Origin: an uncultured Christensenella sp.
Lineage (GTDB): Bacteria > Bacillota > Clostridia > Christensenellales > Borkfalkiaceae
Direction of reading: 5' to 3'
Length of the DNA stretch: 64,000 nucleotides
Assembly: GCA_910583855.1 (NCBI GenBank)
Contig: CAJTYL010000006.1
Coordinates: 1-64,000 of the forward strand
The notes under the pieces were generated by a model that made no database searches, was not told where the DNA came from, and saw only the letters and a list, made by a program, of their open reading frames with translations. Position numbers and translations under genes: made by a program. Each line of letters opens with the position of its first letter. Positions within the stretch are counted from its first letter, which is position 1. This document shows positions 7,097 through 15,372 of this stretch, in pieces.

Positions 7097-7735
7097 ATGA
7101 AAAATTACGATAACGTTTTTATTTTTAACCATCCGCTGATAAAGCATAAAATTTCAATCCTGCGCTATAAAAAAACGGGAATGAAGGAGTTCCGCGAACT
7201 TATCGAGGAAATAACCGCCGTCATGACTTACGAGAGTATGCGCGATATAGACCTTATTCCGGTACGGGTTGAAACACCGTTGGAGGTCACGACCCAGTAC
7301 AGAGTGCCAGAAGAAAGCGTAGTGATCGTACCCATTTTAAGGGCGGGGCTGGGAATGGTAAACGGTGTTCATAAAGTTTTCCCTACGGCGAAGGTTGGGC
7401 ACATAGGGATGTACCGCGACGAAGAAACCCTAGAACCGTGTGAATATTATTGCAAGCTGCCCGACGGCATAGAGAACAGGACGGTTTTCCTTGTCGACCC
7501 CATGCTTGCAACGGGCGGTTCCGCGTGCGACGCGCTGGACGCTTTGAAAAAGCGCGGTTGCAAAAAAATCAAGTTTATGGCAATTATCGGCGCGCCCGAG
7601 GGGGTTGCAAGGGTTGCGGAGGCTCACCCCGACGTAACCGTATACTTGTCCACGTTGGACAGAGAATTGAACGGAAACGGCTACATTCTTCCCGGGCTCG
7701 GCGACGCGGGCGACAGGCTTTTCGGCACGAAATAA
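7097..7735 (+). CDS. upp: uracil phosphoribosyltransferase
   Basis: 212 residues, the family length. Converts uracil and PRPP to UMP in pyrimidine salvage in the cytosol. Visible motifs: VPILRAGLGMVNG, the PRPP loop VDPMLATGGSACDAL, IIGAPEGVARV and the C-terminal uracil-binding YILPGLGDAGDRLFGTK. AGAGGAA before the ATG supports the start. It has its own promoter and its own terminator, so it is monocistronic. Confidence 0.97.
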   Translation: MKNYDNVFIFNHPLIKHKISILRYKKTGMKEFRELIEEITAVMTYESMRDIDLIPVRVETPLEVTTQYRVPEESVVIVPILRAGLGMVNGVHKVFPTAKVGHIGMYRDEETLEPCEYYCKLPDGIENRTVFLVDPMLATGGSACDALDALKKRGCKKIKFMAIIGAPEGVARVAEAHPDVTVYLSTLDRELNGNGYILPGLGDAGDRLFGTK

Positions 7736-7770
7736 GTTTTTTGCTTAACCGTATAATCATTAACATCACA

Positions 7771-7809
7771 ACGCCTGCCGCGCGGATTTACGCGCGGCAG
7801 GCGTTTTAC
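7771..7809 (+). terminator. upp terminator
   Basis: A 14-base perfect stem (7771-7784 with 7791-7804) of very high G+C followed by T-residues. Confidence 0.9.
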
Positions 7810-7822
7810 TTTAAAAATTTAA

Positions 7823-7851
7823 TTGCCAAAGCCCGCCGTTTATTGTATAAT
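7823..7851 (+). promoter_or_regulatory. sigma-A promoter for the aspartate aminotransferase gene
   Basis: TTGCCA (7823-7828), a 17-base spacer and TATAAT (7846-7851), 35 bases before the start codon. Confidence 0.75.
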
Positions 7852-7886
7852 ATACGCGATACGCGAATAATTTCAAAGAGGTTTTT

Positions 7887-9089
7887 ATGATAGAGGTATC
7901 CAAGCGGGTTTCGGCAATAGCTCCTTCCATGACGTTGGAGATTTCCGCAAAGGCGAACGAATTGAAAGCGGCTGGCGTCAAAGTGATTAACTTCGGCGTA
8001 GGCGAGCCTGACTTCAATACCCCCAAGCACGTTTGCGAAGCGGCAAAAGAAGCTATGGACAAGGGCTACACGAAGTACGTTGCCGCGGCAGGGCTTCCCA
8101 AGCTTAAAAAAGCGATTGCAAAAAAGTTTAAAACCGACAATAACCTCGATTACGACCCTTCACAGATAATCGTATCCAACGGCGCAAAGCACTCGATATT
8201 CAACGCGATTTTCGCCGTAATAAACGAGGGGGACGAGGTGCTTATGCCCAAGCCTTATTGGCTGACCTATCCCGAAGTGGTGAGGGCTTGCGGCGGCATT
8301 CCCGAATACATATACGCAAAGCCCCGTCACGGTTATAAAATCACCGCGGCGCAGTTGGAGGCTGCAATCTCACCGCGCACGAAGATGTTTATATTCAATA
8401 GCCCCTGCAACCCCACGGGCGCGGTTTATTCCGAGACGGAAATCCGCGCGATTGCGGACGTTTGCGTAAAGTATAATATCGTAGTCCTTGCCGACGAAAT
8501 TTACGAAAAGCTAAATTACGGAGCCGAACCCCATTTCTCGATAGCGCAGTGCTCGCCCGAAATGAAGGATTTGACTATCGTCGTAAACGGCGTGTCCAAA
8601 AGCTATGCAATGACGGGCTGGCGTTTGGGTTACCTTGCCTGCCCGCCCAACGTTGCAAAGGCGATTTCTTCCTTCCAAAGTCACTCCACGTCCAACGTCA
8701 ACACGATGACGCAGTACGCTACGCTTGCCGCTCTCGAAGGGGACGATAAGCCTATGAGGGAAATGATTGCGGCGTTCGGCAAACGCCGTGAAAAAATGCT
8801 TGAAAAGCTTGAAGAAATGAAAAGTCTGGGACTTGACTACGTTAAGCCCGACGGCGCGTTCTACGTAATGCTTTTGTGCGACAATCTGTACGGCAAAAGC
8901 TATAAGGGCGTAAAAATAAAAGGCAGTATGGAGGTTGCGGACCTTCTCTTAACCCATAAGCAGGTTGCTCTGACGCCCGGCGTATGCTTCGGCGACGACG
9001 ATGCGGTGCGTCTTTCTTACGCGCTTTCCGCCGAGGATATGCTGGAGGGGCTTAATCGTATAGCCGAATTTGCCAAAGAGTGCAACTGA
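7887..9089 (+). CDS. aspB: aspartate aminotransferase, class I/II fold type I
   Basis: 400 residues, close relative of Bacillus AspB by many blocks: FGVGEPDFNTP, the substrate segment TKYVAAAGLPKLK, NSPCNPTGAVY, the PLP-phosphate/aldimine region VSKSYAMTGWRLGY (lysine in SKS) and VRLSYALS with the carboxylate-binding arginine. Catalyses the reversible transfer of the aspartate amino group to 2-oxoglutarate via PLP. AAAGAGG precedes the ATG. It ends before a reverse-oriented family A repeat. Confidence 0.93.
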   Translation: MIEVSKRVSAIAPSMTLEISAKANELKAAGVKVINFGVGEPDFNTPKHVCEAAKEAMDKGYTKYVAAAGLPKLKKAIAKKFKTDNNLDYDPSQIIVSNGAKHSIFNAIFAVINEGDEVLMPKPYWLTYPEVVRACGGIPEYIYAKPRHGYKITAAQLEAAISPRTKMFIFNSPCNPTGAVYSETEIRAIADVCVKYNIVVLADEIYEKLNYGAEPHFSIAQCSPEMKDLTIVVNGVSKSYAMTGWRLGYLACPPNVAKAISSFQSHSTSNVNTMTQYATLAALEGDDKPMREMIAAFGKRREKMLEKLEEMKSLGLDYVKPDGAFYVMLLCDNLYGKSYKGVKIKGSMEVADLLLTHKQVALTPGVCFGDDDAVRLSYALSAEDMLEGLNRIAEFAKECN

Positions 9090-9091
9090 GT

Positions 9092-9275
9092 TCACAAAAT
9101 TTTCTTTCTATTCTGCGAAAATAAAATTTCGTGATTTTAGTAGGCTCTGCCTCCCTGCCCGCAATTTTTAAGGGTACACAAACATATAATGGCGGGCATT
9201 ACCTCCGCTGATCTGGCATAGCCACAAATTGAATGCGCTAAGCAAAAAGTGTGATTTTTGCTTGCGCCGTTTATT
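9092..9275 (-). repeat. family A dispersed structured repeat, copy 1
   Basis: Read on the minus strand from 9275, it matches the copies at 26077, 33474, 56262 and 57563 (minus): an opening GGCGCAAGCAAAAA with its inverted partner TTTTTGCTTAGCGC, then CAATTTGTGGCT, CAGCGGAGG-AATGC, GCGGGCAGGGAGGC, TCACGAAA and CGCAGAATAG. Unlike most copies it does not lead into a start codon; it points at the 3' end of aspB. Bases 9276-9420 add a fragment resembling the end of family B (TTGCTTCTCTGCGTTTT) and otherwise show nothing recognisable. Confidence 0.75.
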
Positions 9276-9449
9276 TATCCGTTTGCTTCTCTGCGTTTTA
9301 TGCGTAAGCGGCGCAGTACGGTATTAAAAAGCGTAAACAAGAAATTTTTGCAAAATTTTTATATACCTATTGAAATTCCTTAAAAAAACTGATAGAATGA
9401 AGAAAAGGTAAATATAATACTTTATCAACTTTTTTCGGAGGGACCTTCA

Positions 9450-9857
9450 ATGATTAAAATTATTTACGGCGCAAAGGGCACGGGCAAGACAAAACAGCTT
9501 ATTGCCGCCGCAAACGAAGACGCGAAAGATGCAAAAGGTTTAAGCGTATTCATTACTGACAATAAAAGATGTATGTACGACGTAAACCGTAACGTTCGTT
9601 TTATAGACGTTACCGATTGGGCGGTTGCGGGCGAAGAAGCGCTTTGCGGTTTCGTAAAGGGCGTTGCCGCTTGCAATAGCGATCACGAATACATATATAT
9701 AGACGGCGTATCCCGTATTACGGGCAAAGGCGTAAAGGAACTTGCGGGCATATTCTATATGCTTGACAAAATTGCGGGGGAAAACGACATAACCGTAACG
9801 GTTACGTGCAGCTGCGACGAAGCGGAGCTTCCCGACTTCGTTAAAAGATACGTTTGA
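9450..9857 (+). CDS. small P-loop NTPase of unknown role
   Basis: 135 residues with a Walker A motif at the N-terminus (YGAKGTGKTKQL, residues ~6-17) and a hydrophobic strand ending in Asp (EYIYIDGVSRI, ~80-90) as Walker B. No DNA-binding or helicase domain follows; the protein is a bare RecA-like core, far shorter than AAA+ or SF1/2 enzymes. CGGAGGG gives a strong ribosome binding site. It stands alone, with a terminator behind it. It could be a nucleotide-dependent switch or a degenerate ATPase; I cannot assign a function. Confidence 0.65.
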   Translation: MIKIIYGAKGTGKTKQLIAAANEDAKDAKGLSVFITDNKRCMYDVNRNVRFIDVTDWAVAGEEALCGFVKGVAACNSDHEYIYIDGVSRITGKGVKELAGIFYMLDKIAGENDITVTVTCSCDEAELPDFVKRYV

Positions 9858-9876
9858 TAAAATTCGGCTTTATCGG

Positions 9877-9910
9877 CGGCGGCACACTTTTTCGGCGTGC
9901 CGCCGAAATT
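9877..9910 (+). terminator. terminator after the P-loop gene
   Basis: A 9-base perfect stem CGGCGGCAC/GTGCCGCCG (9877-9885 with 9897-9905) followed by an A/T-rich tail. Confidence 0.65.
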
Positions 9911-9924
9911 TATTTTAAATATAT

Positions 9925-10000
9925 ACGGCGCAAGCAAAACCAAGTTTTTGCATCACGAAATATTTTACGCGCTTAAATAGCGTGAAATATTAGTGAGGAG
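9925..10000 (+). repeat. family A repeat, internally deleted short form, ending in the thrC ribosome binding site
   Basis: Bears the opening GGCGCAAGCAAAACC-AAGTTTTTGC hairpin joined directly to the closing segment ATCACGAAATATTTT ... AATAGCGTGAAATATTAGTGAGGAGG; the middle ~120 bases of full-length copies are missing. Its last bases form the thrC Shine-Dalgarno sequence. Confidence 0.7.
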
Positions 10001-10006
10001 GAATTT

Positions 10007-11491
10007 ATGAAATTTTTAAGTACGCGGGGCGGAGAAAAGGTAACGGGCGCGCGCGCAATAGTCAAAGGGCTTTCGGATAACGGCGGACTGTACGTTCCCG
10101 AAAGGTTTCCGCAGGTTTCACGCGAGGAACTTGAAGCTCTGCTTGAAATGAGCTACGCCGAGCGCGCCGCAAAGATAATAGGGAAATACCTTGACGAGTT
10201 CGACGCGTCGGAGCTTTTAGCCGCGTGCGAGGGAGCTTATTCAAGGTTTGAAAGGAACGACCCCGCGCCTCTCGTAAAGATAGACGACGGCGTGTTTATG
10301 TTGGAGCTGTGGCACGGGCCTACTTGCGCTTTTAAGGATATGGCGCTTACCCTTTTACCCTATCTTTTAAGAAAGAGCTCGGATATATGCGGCGTAAAGG
10401 AAGAGATACTTATTTTAGTGGCGACGTCCGGCGATACGGGCAAAGCCGCGCTCGAAGGCTTCAAGGATGCTGACGGCGTAAAAATCTGCGTTTTTTATCC
10501 TTCGGAAGGCGTATCCAAAATGCAGAAGCTGCAAATGTCCACGCAGGACGGAAATAACGTCAACGTAGTTGCCGTAAAGGGCAATTTCGACGACTGCCAG
10601 ACCGCCGTAAAGGAAATTTTCGCAAGCGAAACGTACGCGGAAGAATTAAAGAAGAAAAACGTAATCTTATCTTCCGCAAACTCCATAAACTTCGGCAGGC
10701 TCGTTCCGCAAATAGCTTACTATTTCTCGGCTTATGCCGACCTCGTATCATCCGAACAGATTGAAATGGGGGAGGAAATTGATTTCGCCGTGCCCACGGG
10801 CAACTTCGGTAACGTGCTTGCGGCTTACTACGCAAAAAGAATGGGCTTGCCCGTGAGAAGACTGCATTGCGCTTCCAACGAAAACAAGATTATTGCTGAC
10901 TTTCTTTCAACCGGCGTTTACGATATGAACCGTGAGTTCTACAAAACCACCTCGCCGTCTATGGATATTTTGCTTTCGTCCAATTTGGAACGGCTCGTTT
11001 TCGAGGTCTCGGGCAGAAACGCAAAACTCACCGCGCAAAGAATGTCACAGTTAAAGGAAAAGGGCAGGTACGAAATTACTCCCGAAGAGCTTGCGTTAAT
11101 ACAGGCAACCTTCGACGGCGGTTTTGCGGACGAAGAAACGTCCGTTGAAGCGATGTACGGCGTATTCGAGGACGTGGGCTATACTATGGACACCCACACG
11201 GGCTGCGCGATGAAGGTCGTTTTGGACTGGTTTGAAAAGCATAAAAAGGACGAAACCAAGACGGTTATCGTATCTACTGCAAACCCCTATAAATTCCCGC
11301 AGGACGTTTTGTACGCCGTTACGGGCAACGACGTAAAGGACAGCTTCAAGGGCATAAAACGCCTGCGCGCGGCAACGGCGATGGCTGTGCCTAAATGCCT
11401 TGTGGAGCTGAGAGATAAACCCGTAAGGTTTTCAAAGACGGCAGACCGAAAAAAACTTTTCGACGAAGTCCTTGAATTCATCGGCAAATAA
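10007..11491 (+). CDS. thrC: threonine synthase
   Basis: 494 residues, the long ThrC class. Converts O-phosphohomoserine to threonine and phosphate with PLP. The N-terminus has the typical STRGG and GLSDNGGLYVPE; the PLP lysine lies in HGPTCAFKDMAL; the phosphate-binding glycines are in ATSGDTGKAALEGF; NSINFGRLVPQIAYYF and PTGNFGN follow. The start is set by GAGGAGG supplied by the upstream repeat. Other threonine-pathway genes are not nearby. A terminator follows. Confidence 0.96.
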   Translation: MKFLSTRGGEKVTGARAIVKGLSDNGGLYVPERFPQVSREELEALLEMSYAERAAKIIGKYLDEFDASELLAACEGAYSRFERNDPAPLVKIDDGVFMLELWHGPTCAFKDMALTLLPYLLRKSSDICGVKEEILILVATSGDTGKAALEGFKDADGVKICVFYPSEGVSKMQKLQMSTQDGNNVNVVAVKGNFDDCQTAVKEIFASETYAEELKKKNVILSSANSINFGRLVPQIAYYFSAYADLVSSEQIEMGEEIDFAVPTGNFGNVLAAYYAKRMGLPVRRLHCASNENKIIADFLSTGVYDMNREFYKTTSPSMDILLSSNLERLVFEVSGRNAKLTAQRMSQLKEKGRYEITPEELALIQATFDGGFADEETSVEAMYGVFEDVGYTMDTHTGCAMKVVLDWFEKHKKDETKTVIVSTANPYKFPQDVLYAVTGNDVKDSFKGIKRLRAATAMAVPKCLVELRDKPVRFSKTADRKKLFDEVLEFIGK

Positions 11492-11502
11492 CCCCCGTTT
11501 AA

Positions 11503-11530
11503 GCCTTCCCACAAGGGAAGGCATTTTTAA
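11503..11530 (+). terminator. thrC terminator
   Basis: GCCTTCCC-ACAA-GGGAAGGC stem (11503-11522) followed by ATTTTTAA. Confidence 0.9.
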
Positions 11531-11567
11531 TATATAAAAATCTTAAATAAATGCAATTATAATTTTC

Positions 11568-11596
11568 TTGCTAATTTAATAATATTATGATATAAT
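11568..11596 (+). promoter_or_regulatory. sigma-A promoter for the 11.7 kb lipoprotein gene
   Basis: TTGCTA (11568-11573), a 17-base spacer and TATAAT (11591-11596). Confidence 0.75.
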
Positions 11597-11611
11597 ACGG
11601 GTATGAAATAT

Positions 11612-11680
11612 TAAGGGACGTCCCTTATCCGCTTTATTGCATAAAGCGGATACCGTCGCCCTTTATTAGAAATAAAGGAG
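11612..11680 (+). promoter_or_regulatory. leader with three consecutive hairpins, the last holding the Shine-Dalgarno sequence
   Basis: Hairpin 1: TAAGGGA/TCCCTTA (11612-11627). Hairpin 2: TCCGCTTTA/TAAAGCGGA (11628-11650). Hairpin 3: CCTTTATT/AATAAAGG (11660-11678). The right arm of hairpin 3 overlaps AAAGGAG, the ribosome binding site of the gene starting at 11687, so folding would hide it. Regulation by translation or temperature is inference. Confidence 0.6.
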
Positions 11681-11686
11681 AAATAA

Positions 11687-12535
11687 ATGAAAAAGAAGTT
11701 AATTGCAACTTTAGTTGCGGGCGCAGTGTTATCCACCGGTTTAATCGGACTTACAGCTTGCGGCGGCGGCGGACTTGAAAAGGGCGAAGAAGTAACCAAA
11801 GAAGATTGGGCAAAAGCGTTTACGGCAACTATCGAACTTAAAAACTTTACCGCTGAAACCGTTAGCGAATCAAGTGCAACGGCAACGGGTAGCGTCGATA
11901 CGGGTTCGGGTAAAGTGGAGGTGACCGTTAAAACGGATAGCAGCTCAAAAAGTGCTCAGTACATAGACATTGACGGCGGTAAAATTTATATGACCGCGGA
12001 AGAAGCAATTAAGATCGAGGGCGCAAATAAAGCTCTCGGAGAAATACTTGCAACGTCTTTAAATATTAATGACCGCGACGAAAAGACTAACACCGCGTAT
12101 TACGTTGTAAAAGAAGGCGAAGTTATATATAGCGCGGATAACGATAACGATGAAAACAAGTGGGACGCCGATGAAAGCGGCGAGCTTGTAAACAACCTGT
12201 ATCACATCTTAGGTTACGAGTCTTATTCAACCGAAGAAACTGGTAAAGAGCAAGCGCTTTCCGCGCTTTACGATGCGTTTACGTATTCGAGCGGTTTCTA
12301 TACCGCTACGCTTTGGCAATACGGTTACGAGACTAAGGTAACGGTTTCTGTTAAGGGCGGCTACGTAGTAGGGTTGCAGACGGAAGCTACGGTTGATATG
12401 AAGGCTAACGAATACAATCCTCTTGATACGAAGGGAACTAACAAGCAGACGTTTAAAATTACTAAAATAGGCAGCACTACCGTTACCCCTTCGGACGACG
12501 CTAAAAAAGCGGTTGAAGACTACAAAGCTTCCTAA
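11687..12535 (+). CDS. secreted lipoprotein, unknown function
   Basis: 282 residues. A signal peptide with basic n-region (KKK), hydrophobic core and lipobox LTAC, then GGGG, predicts a lipid-anchored extracellular protein. The mature part has two beta-rich stretches with alternating polar/hydrophobic residues (VDTGSGKVEVTVKTDSSSKS; YETKVTVSVKGGYVVG) resembling LppX/LolA-like or YhcN-type lipoproteins in shape only. Expressed from its own promoter with a structured leader and its own terminator. I do not recognise the family. Confidence 0.7.
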   Translation: MKKKLIATLVAGAVLSTGLIGLTACGGGGLEKGEEVTKEDWAKAFTATIELKNFTAETVSESSATATGSVDTGSGKVEVTVKTDSSSKSAQYIDIDGGKIYMTAEEAIKIEGANKALGEILATSLNINDRDEKTNTAYYVVKEGEVIYSADNDNDENKWDADESGELVNNLYHILGYESYSTEETGKEQALSALYDAFTYSSGFYTATLWQYGYETKVTVSVKGGYVVGLQTEATVDMKANEYNPLDTKGTNKQTFKITKIGSTTVTPSDDAKKAVEDYKAS

Positions 12536-12554
12536 TTACATTTACGACAGTGTA

Positions 12555-12590
12555 CCGCCGACGCAAATAAAGCGTCGGCGGCTTTTTATG
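12555..12590 (+). terminator. terminator after the lipoprotein gene
   Basis: A 10-base stem CCGCCGACGC/GCGTCGGCGG (12555-12564 with 12572-12581) followed by CTTTTTAT. Confidence 0.9.
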
Positions 12591-12689
12591 TTGAAAAGGT
12601 GATAAAAAAGGCTTTATTGGGTGATTAACGCCGCACTTTTAAAAATAACTTTACTTTTTAACGGGTTATGTGATATTATAGCGGTGAAT

Positions 12690-13688
12690 ATGGAAGAAAG
12701 AAAAACGTTATACTCGGCAATACAGCCGACCAACAACCTCACGATAGGAAATTTAATAGGGGCAATCAAAAACTGGACGAATCTTCAAAACGGTTACGAC
12801 TGCTTTTTTGCCATTGCAAATATGCACGCCATAACCGTAAGGCAAGTCCCCGCGGAGTTAAGGCAGAAAACTTTAAATATGCTTGCCTTATATCTTGCTT
12901 GCGGCATAGACCCTGAAAAGTGCGTTATGTACGTTCAGTCTCACGTGCCCGCCCACGCGGAGCTTTGCTGGGTTTTAAACACGTTAACCTACGTCGGCGA
13001 AATGGAAAGAATGACGCAGTTCAAGGATAAATCCGCCCGCCACGCAGAGAATATAAATATGGGGCTGATGGACTACCCTGTTCTAATGGCGGCAGATATT
13101 CTTTTATATCAGACGGATGTCGTGCCCGTCGGGCTCGACCAACGCCAGCACGTGGAAATTGCCCGCGATATTGCGCAAAGGTTCAATAACGCTTTTTCTC
13201 CCACGTTCAAAATTCCCGAGGCTCTGTATATGAAGGTCGGGGCAAAAATTAACGACCTTCTCGACCCCTCCAAGAAGATGTCCAAGTCTGCGGAAAACCC
13301 CAACGGTTCCGTATTTTTATCCGACGACAGGGATACGGTCATCCGCAAATTCAGGCGCGCGGTAACCGACAGCGGCTTAGAAATCAAGTACGACCCCGAA
13401 AACAAAGCGGGAGTAAGCAACCTTCTCTCAATTTATTCTGCGTTTACCGGAAAGACTATTTCGGAGGCGGAGGCAGACTTTGCGGGCAGGGGATACGGCG
13501 AATTTAAACTCGCCGTCGGAGAAACCGTTGCCGACAGGCTCGCGCCGATACAGAAAGAACAGGCAAGATTGCTTGCGGAAAAAGATTATTTAGATGGAGT
13601 GCTTCGCTCGGGCGCGGAACGCGCCTCAAAAGCGGCAAACCGCACCTTATCGAAGGTTTACAAGAAAATAGGCTTTTTTCAGTTATAA
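12690..13688 (+). CDS. trpS: tryptophanyl-tRNA synthetase
   Basis: 332 residues from ATG 12690 (MEERKTLYSAIQPT), the normal class I TrpRS length; a longer in-frame start at 12621 would add a non-homologous hydrophobic leader. Charges tRNA-Trp with tryptophan using ATP. The HIGH-equivalent is TIGN in NNLTIGNLIGAI, the specificity region is DYPVLMAADILLYQ with VPVGLDQRQHVE, and the KMSKS loop is KKMSKSAENP. There is only a weak GGTG upstream of the ATG. Confidence 0.95.
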   Translation: MEERKTLYSAIQPTNNLTIGNLIGAIKNWTNLQNGYDCFFAIANMHAITVRQVPAELRQKTLNMLALYLACGIDPEKCVMYVQSHVPAHAELCWVLNTLTYVGEMERMTQFKDKSARHAENINMGLMDYPVLMAADILLYQTDVVPVGLDQRQHVEIARDIAQRFNNAFSPTFKIPEALYMKVGAKINDLLDPSKKMSKSAENPNGSVFLSDDRDTVIRKFRRAVTDSGLEIKYDPENKAGVSNLLSIYSAFTGKTISEAEADFAGRGYGEFKLAVGETVADRLAPIQKEQARLLAEKDYLDGVLRSGAERASKAANRTLSKVYKKIGFFQL

Positions 13689-13692
13689 ATAA

Positions 13693-13860
13693 TTTACGGC
13701 GCAAGCAAAACCTCGCTTTTTACCGATTTTTATTTTACTTTTATTATTCTTATCCCCCATTGTCATTCAGAGCGAGCGATCGCGAAACTTTGCGCACCTT
13801 GTTGTCATCCTGAACGCAGCGAAGAATCTCAAAGATACTTCGACAAGCTCAGTATGACGG
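13693..13860 (+). repeat. family A fragment followed by 'GTCATTC...GAAGAATCT' repeat (family C)
   Basis: 13693-13722 is the opening arm of family A (ACGGCGCAAGCAAAACC). 13758-13850 carries two copies of the TGTCATTC/TGTCATCC...GCGAAGAATCTC motif, a short dispersed repeat also seen near 29.2, 38.7, 39.85-40.0, 53.5, 54.6 and 57.0 kb. The end of this repeat supplies the ribosome binding site of the next gene. Confidence 0.6.
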
Positions 13861-13871
13861 AACGGAGATTT

Positions 13872-14750
13872 ATGTTCGGTTACATTTCCCCCGACGCGCC
13901 TTATTTATTTAAAAAGGACGAAACTTTATATAAAGCCTTATACTGCGGGCTTTGCAAAAGCATAGGCGCGGGTTGCGGGCAGATGGCGCGTAGCGCCTTG
14001 ACCTACGACATGGCGTTTACCTCCGCGCTCGTTCATAATATCCGCGGCGAGGACGTAAAGATAGAAAGACGGCGATGCGCAATTCACTGGATACGCCGCC
14101 GCCCGATTGCCGCCGTGGACGGCATTACTATCGCCTTGGGTTGCGTTAATACCGTGCTTGCCTACTATAAGCTTTGCGACGATAAGGCGGACGGGGATAA
14201 AAAAGGCGTTTTCCGCCATCTTTACAAACGTGGATTTAAGAGAGCAGTGAAACGTTTTCCGCAGATTGGGGAAATTGTTTCACGCGAAACTTTACGGCAA
14301 GACGGGCTTGAAAAGTCGGGTTGCGCCGTAGTGGACGAAGCGGCGGACCCCTCGGCAAAAATGATGCGGGATATTTCTTCTTTGGTTTTGGGTGAATATT
14401 CCACGCCGTACACGCAAAAACTTTTTTATGCGCTGGGAAAATGGGTCTACCTTGCCGACGCCTTGGACGATTACGACAAGGACGTGAAGAAGGGGCGTTA
14501 CAACGCGTTTTATAATTCCTGCAAAATAAACTGCAAAAATGCGGCGGTGGAGAGCTGCGGCGAAGAGTGGAAGTTTATCTTCAATAGCCTGTTTGCCGAT
14601 ATGCGCGAATGCCTTGCAAATATCAAATTTCATTTCAACCACGACTTAACGGACAATATAATTCTACGCGGTATACCCCTTAAAACGCGAACTTTGTTTT
14701 ACGGAAAGGGTTGCGCGGACGCATGCAATAAAGGAGAGAATAATGAATAA
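13872..14750 (+). CDS. DUF5685 family protein
   Basis: 292 residues from ATG 13872 (MFGYISPDAPYLF), chosen because family members begin MFGY and GGAG lies just upstream. Conserved features: YKALYCGLCKSIG near the N-terminus (Cys-x2-Cys), Cys-rich pairs such as RRRCAIHW, and YLADALDDYDKDVKKGRYN in the C-terminal third. The family is common in clostridia, all-helical and of unknown function. It overlaps the next gene by 8 bp; the two form a conserved pair in related bacteria as far as I recall. Confidence 0.75.
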   Translation: MFGYISPDAPYLFKKDETLYKALYCGLCKSIGAGCGQMARSALTYDMAFTSALVHNIRGEDVKIERRRCAIHWIRRRPIAAVDGITIALGCVNTVLAYYKLCDDKADGDKKGVFRHLYKRGFKRAVKRFPQIGEIVSRETLRQDGLEKSGCAVVDEAADPSAKMMRDISSLVLGEYSTPYTQKLFYALGKWVYLADALDDYDKDVKKGRYNAFYNSCKINCKNAAVESCGEEWKFIFNSLFADMRECLANIKFHFNHDLTDNIILRGIPLKTRTLFYGKGCADACNKGENNE

Positions 14751-15372
14751 AAAGAACCTTGAACTTTTAGGGCTTGAAGAGGGCGCCACGCTTGAAGAGA
14801 TAAAAGCGGCTTACGAAGCTTTAAGGGAAAAATATTTAGAGGACAGATTCAAGGACGGCGAAGTCGGCAACGAAGCGGCGAAAATGCTCACTAAAATAGA
14901 CGCCGCCTACGCCGAGCTTGAAAGCGAGCTGAAAGAAAGTAACTATTCTGACGGCGGGGATCTTTATGAAAAGATAGAAAATTATTTGAAGGACGGGAAT
15001 ATCACCGAAGCGCAGCACGTTTTGGACAGCTTTAACGAGCGCGGCGGCAGATGGCACTATCTTCAAAGCGTAATTTTTTACCGTAAAAACTGGATAAACG
15101 AGAGTAAGAAGCAACTTGAAATAGCTATCCAGCTTGAACCGGAAAACGCTAAGTATAAGGAAACTTACAGAAAGCTCAACGATAAAATCAATCAGGACGC
15201 GCAATCAGGCGCGCAAAACCAAGGCGGTAACGGGCAAGGCGCGTATCAGGGTCAGACTATGGACTCGCAATCGTCGGACAGTCAGATGGGCGGCAACTTC
15301 TGCGCAAACTGCATAGAATGCTGTTATTTGAATATGTGTCTTAATTGCCTTTGCAACGGCTGCTGTAGGTAA
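14743..15372 (+). CDS. J-domain-like protein with TPR-like helices and Cys-rich tail
   Basis: 209 residues. Residues ~3-65 fold like a J domain (LGLEEGATLEEIKAAYEALR), but the HPD tripeptide needed to stimulate DnaK is absent (EKYLEDRF instead). Residues ~75-140 are two helical repeat units resembling TPRs; a Gln/Gly/Ser linker follows; the last ~30 residues hold nine Cys in CxxCxxCC and CxxCxxxCC patterns, a likely metal-binding tail. Translationally coupled to the DUF5685 gene. The pair may form a chaperone-like complex; inference. Confidence 0.75.
   Translation: MNKKNLELLGLEEGATLEEIKAAYEALREKYLEDRFKDGEVGNEAAKMLTKIDAAYAELESELKESNYSDGGDLYEKIENYLKDGNITEAQHVLDSFNERGGRWHYLQSVIFYRKNWINESKKQLEIAIQLEPENAKYKETYRKLNDKINQDAQSGAQNQGGNGQGAYQGQTMDSQSSDSQMGGNFCANCIECCYLNMCLNCLCNGCCR

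Noticed and set aside
12621..12689. Longer N-terminus for trpS
   Set aside because: The added residues are hydrophobic and non-homologous; TrpRS normally starts close to the MEERKTLYSAIQPT position.
13750..13860. Possible CRISPR-like repeats from the GTCATTC units
   Set aside because: Units are irregular, unequally spaced and occur singly across the window; no regular repeat-spacer array or cas gene is present.
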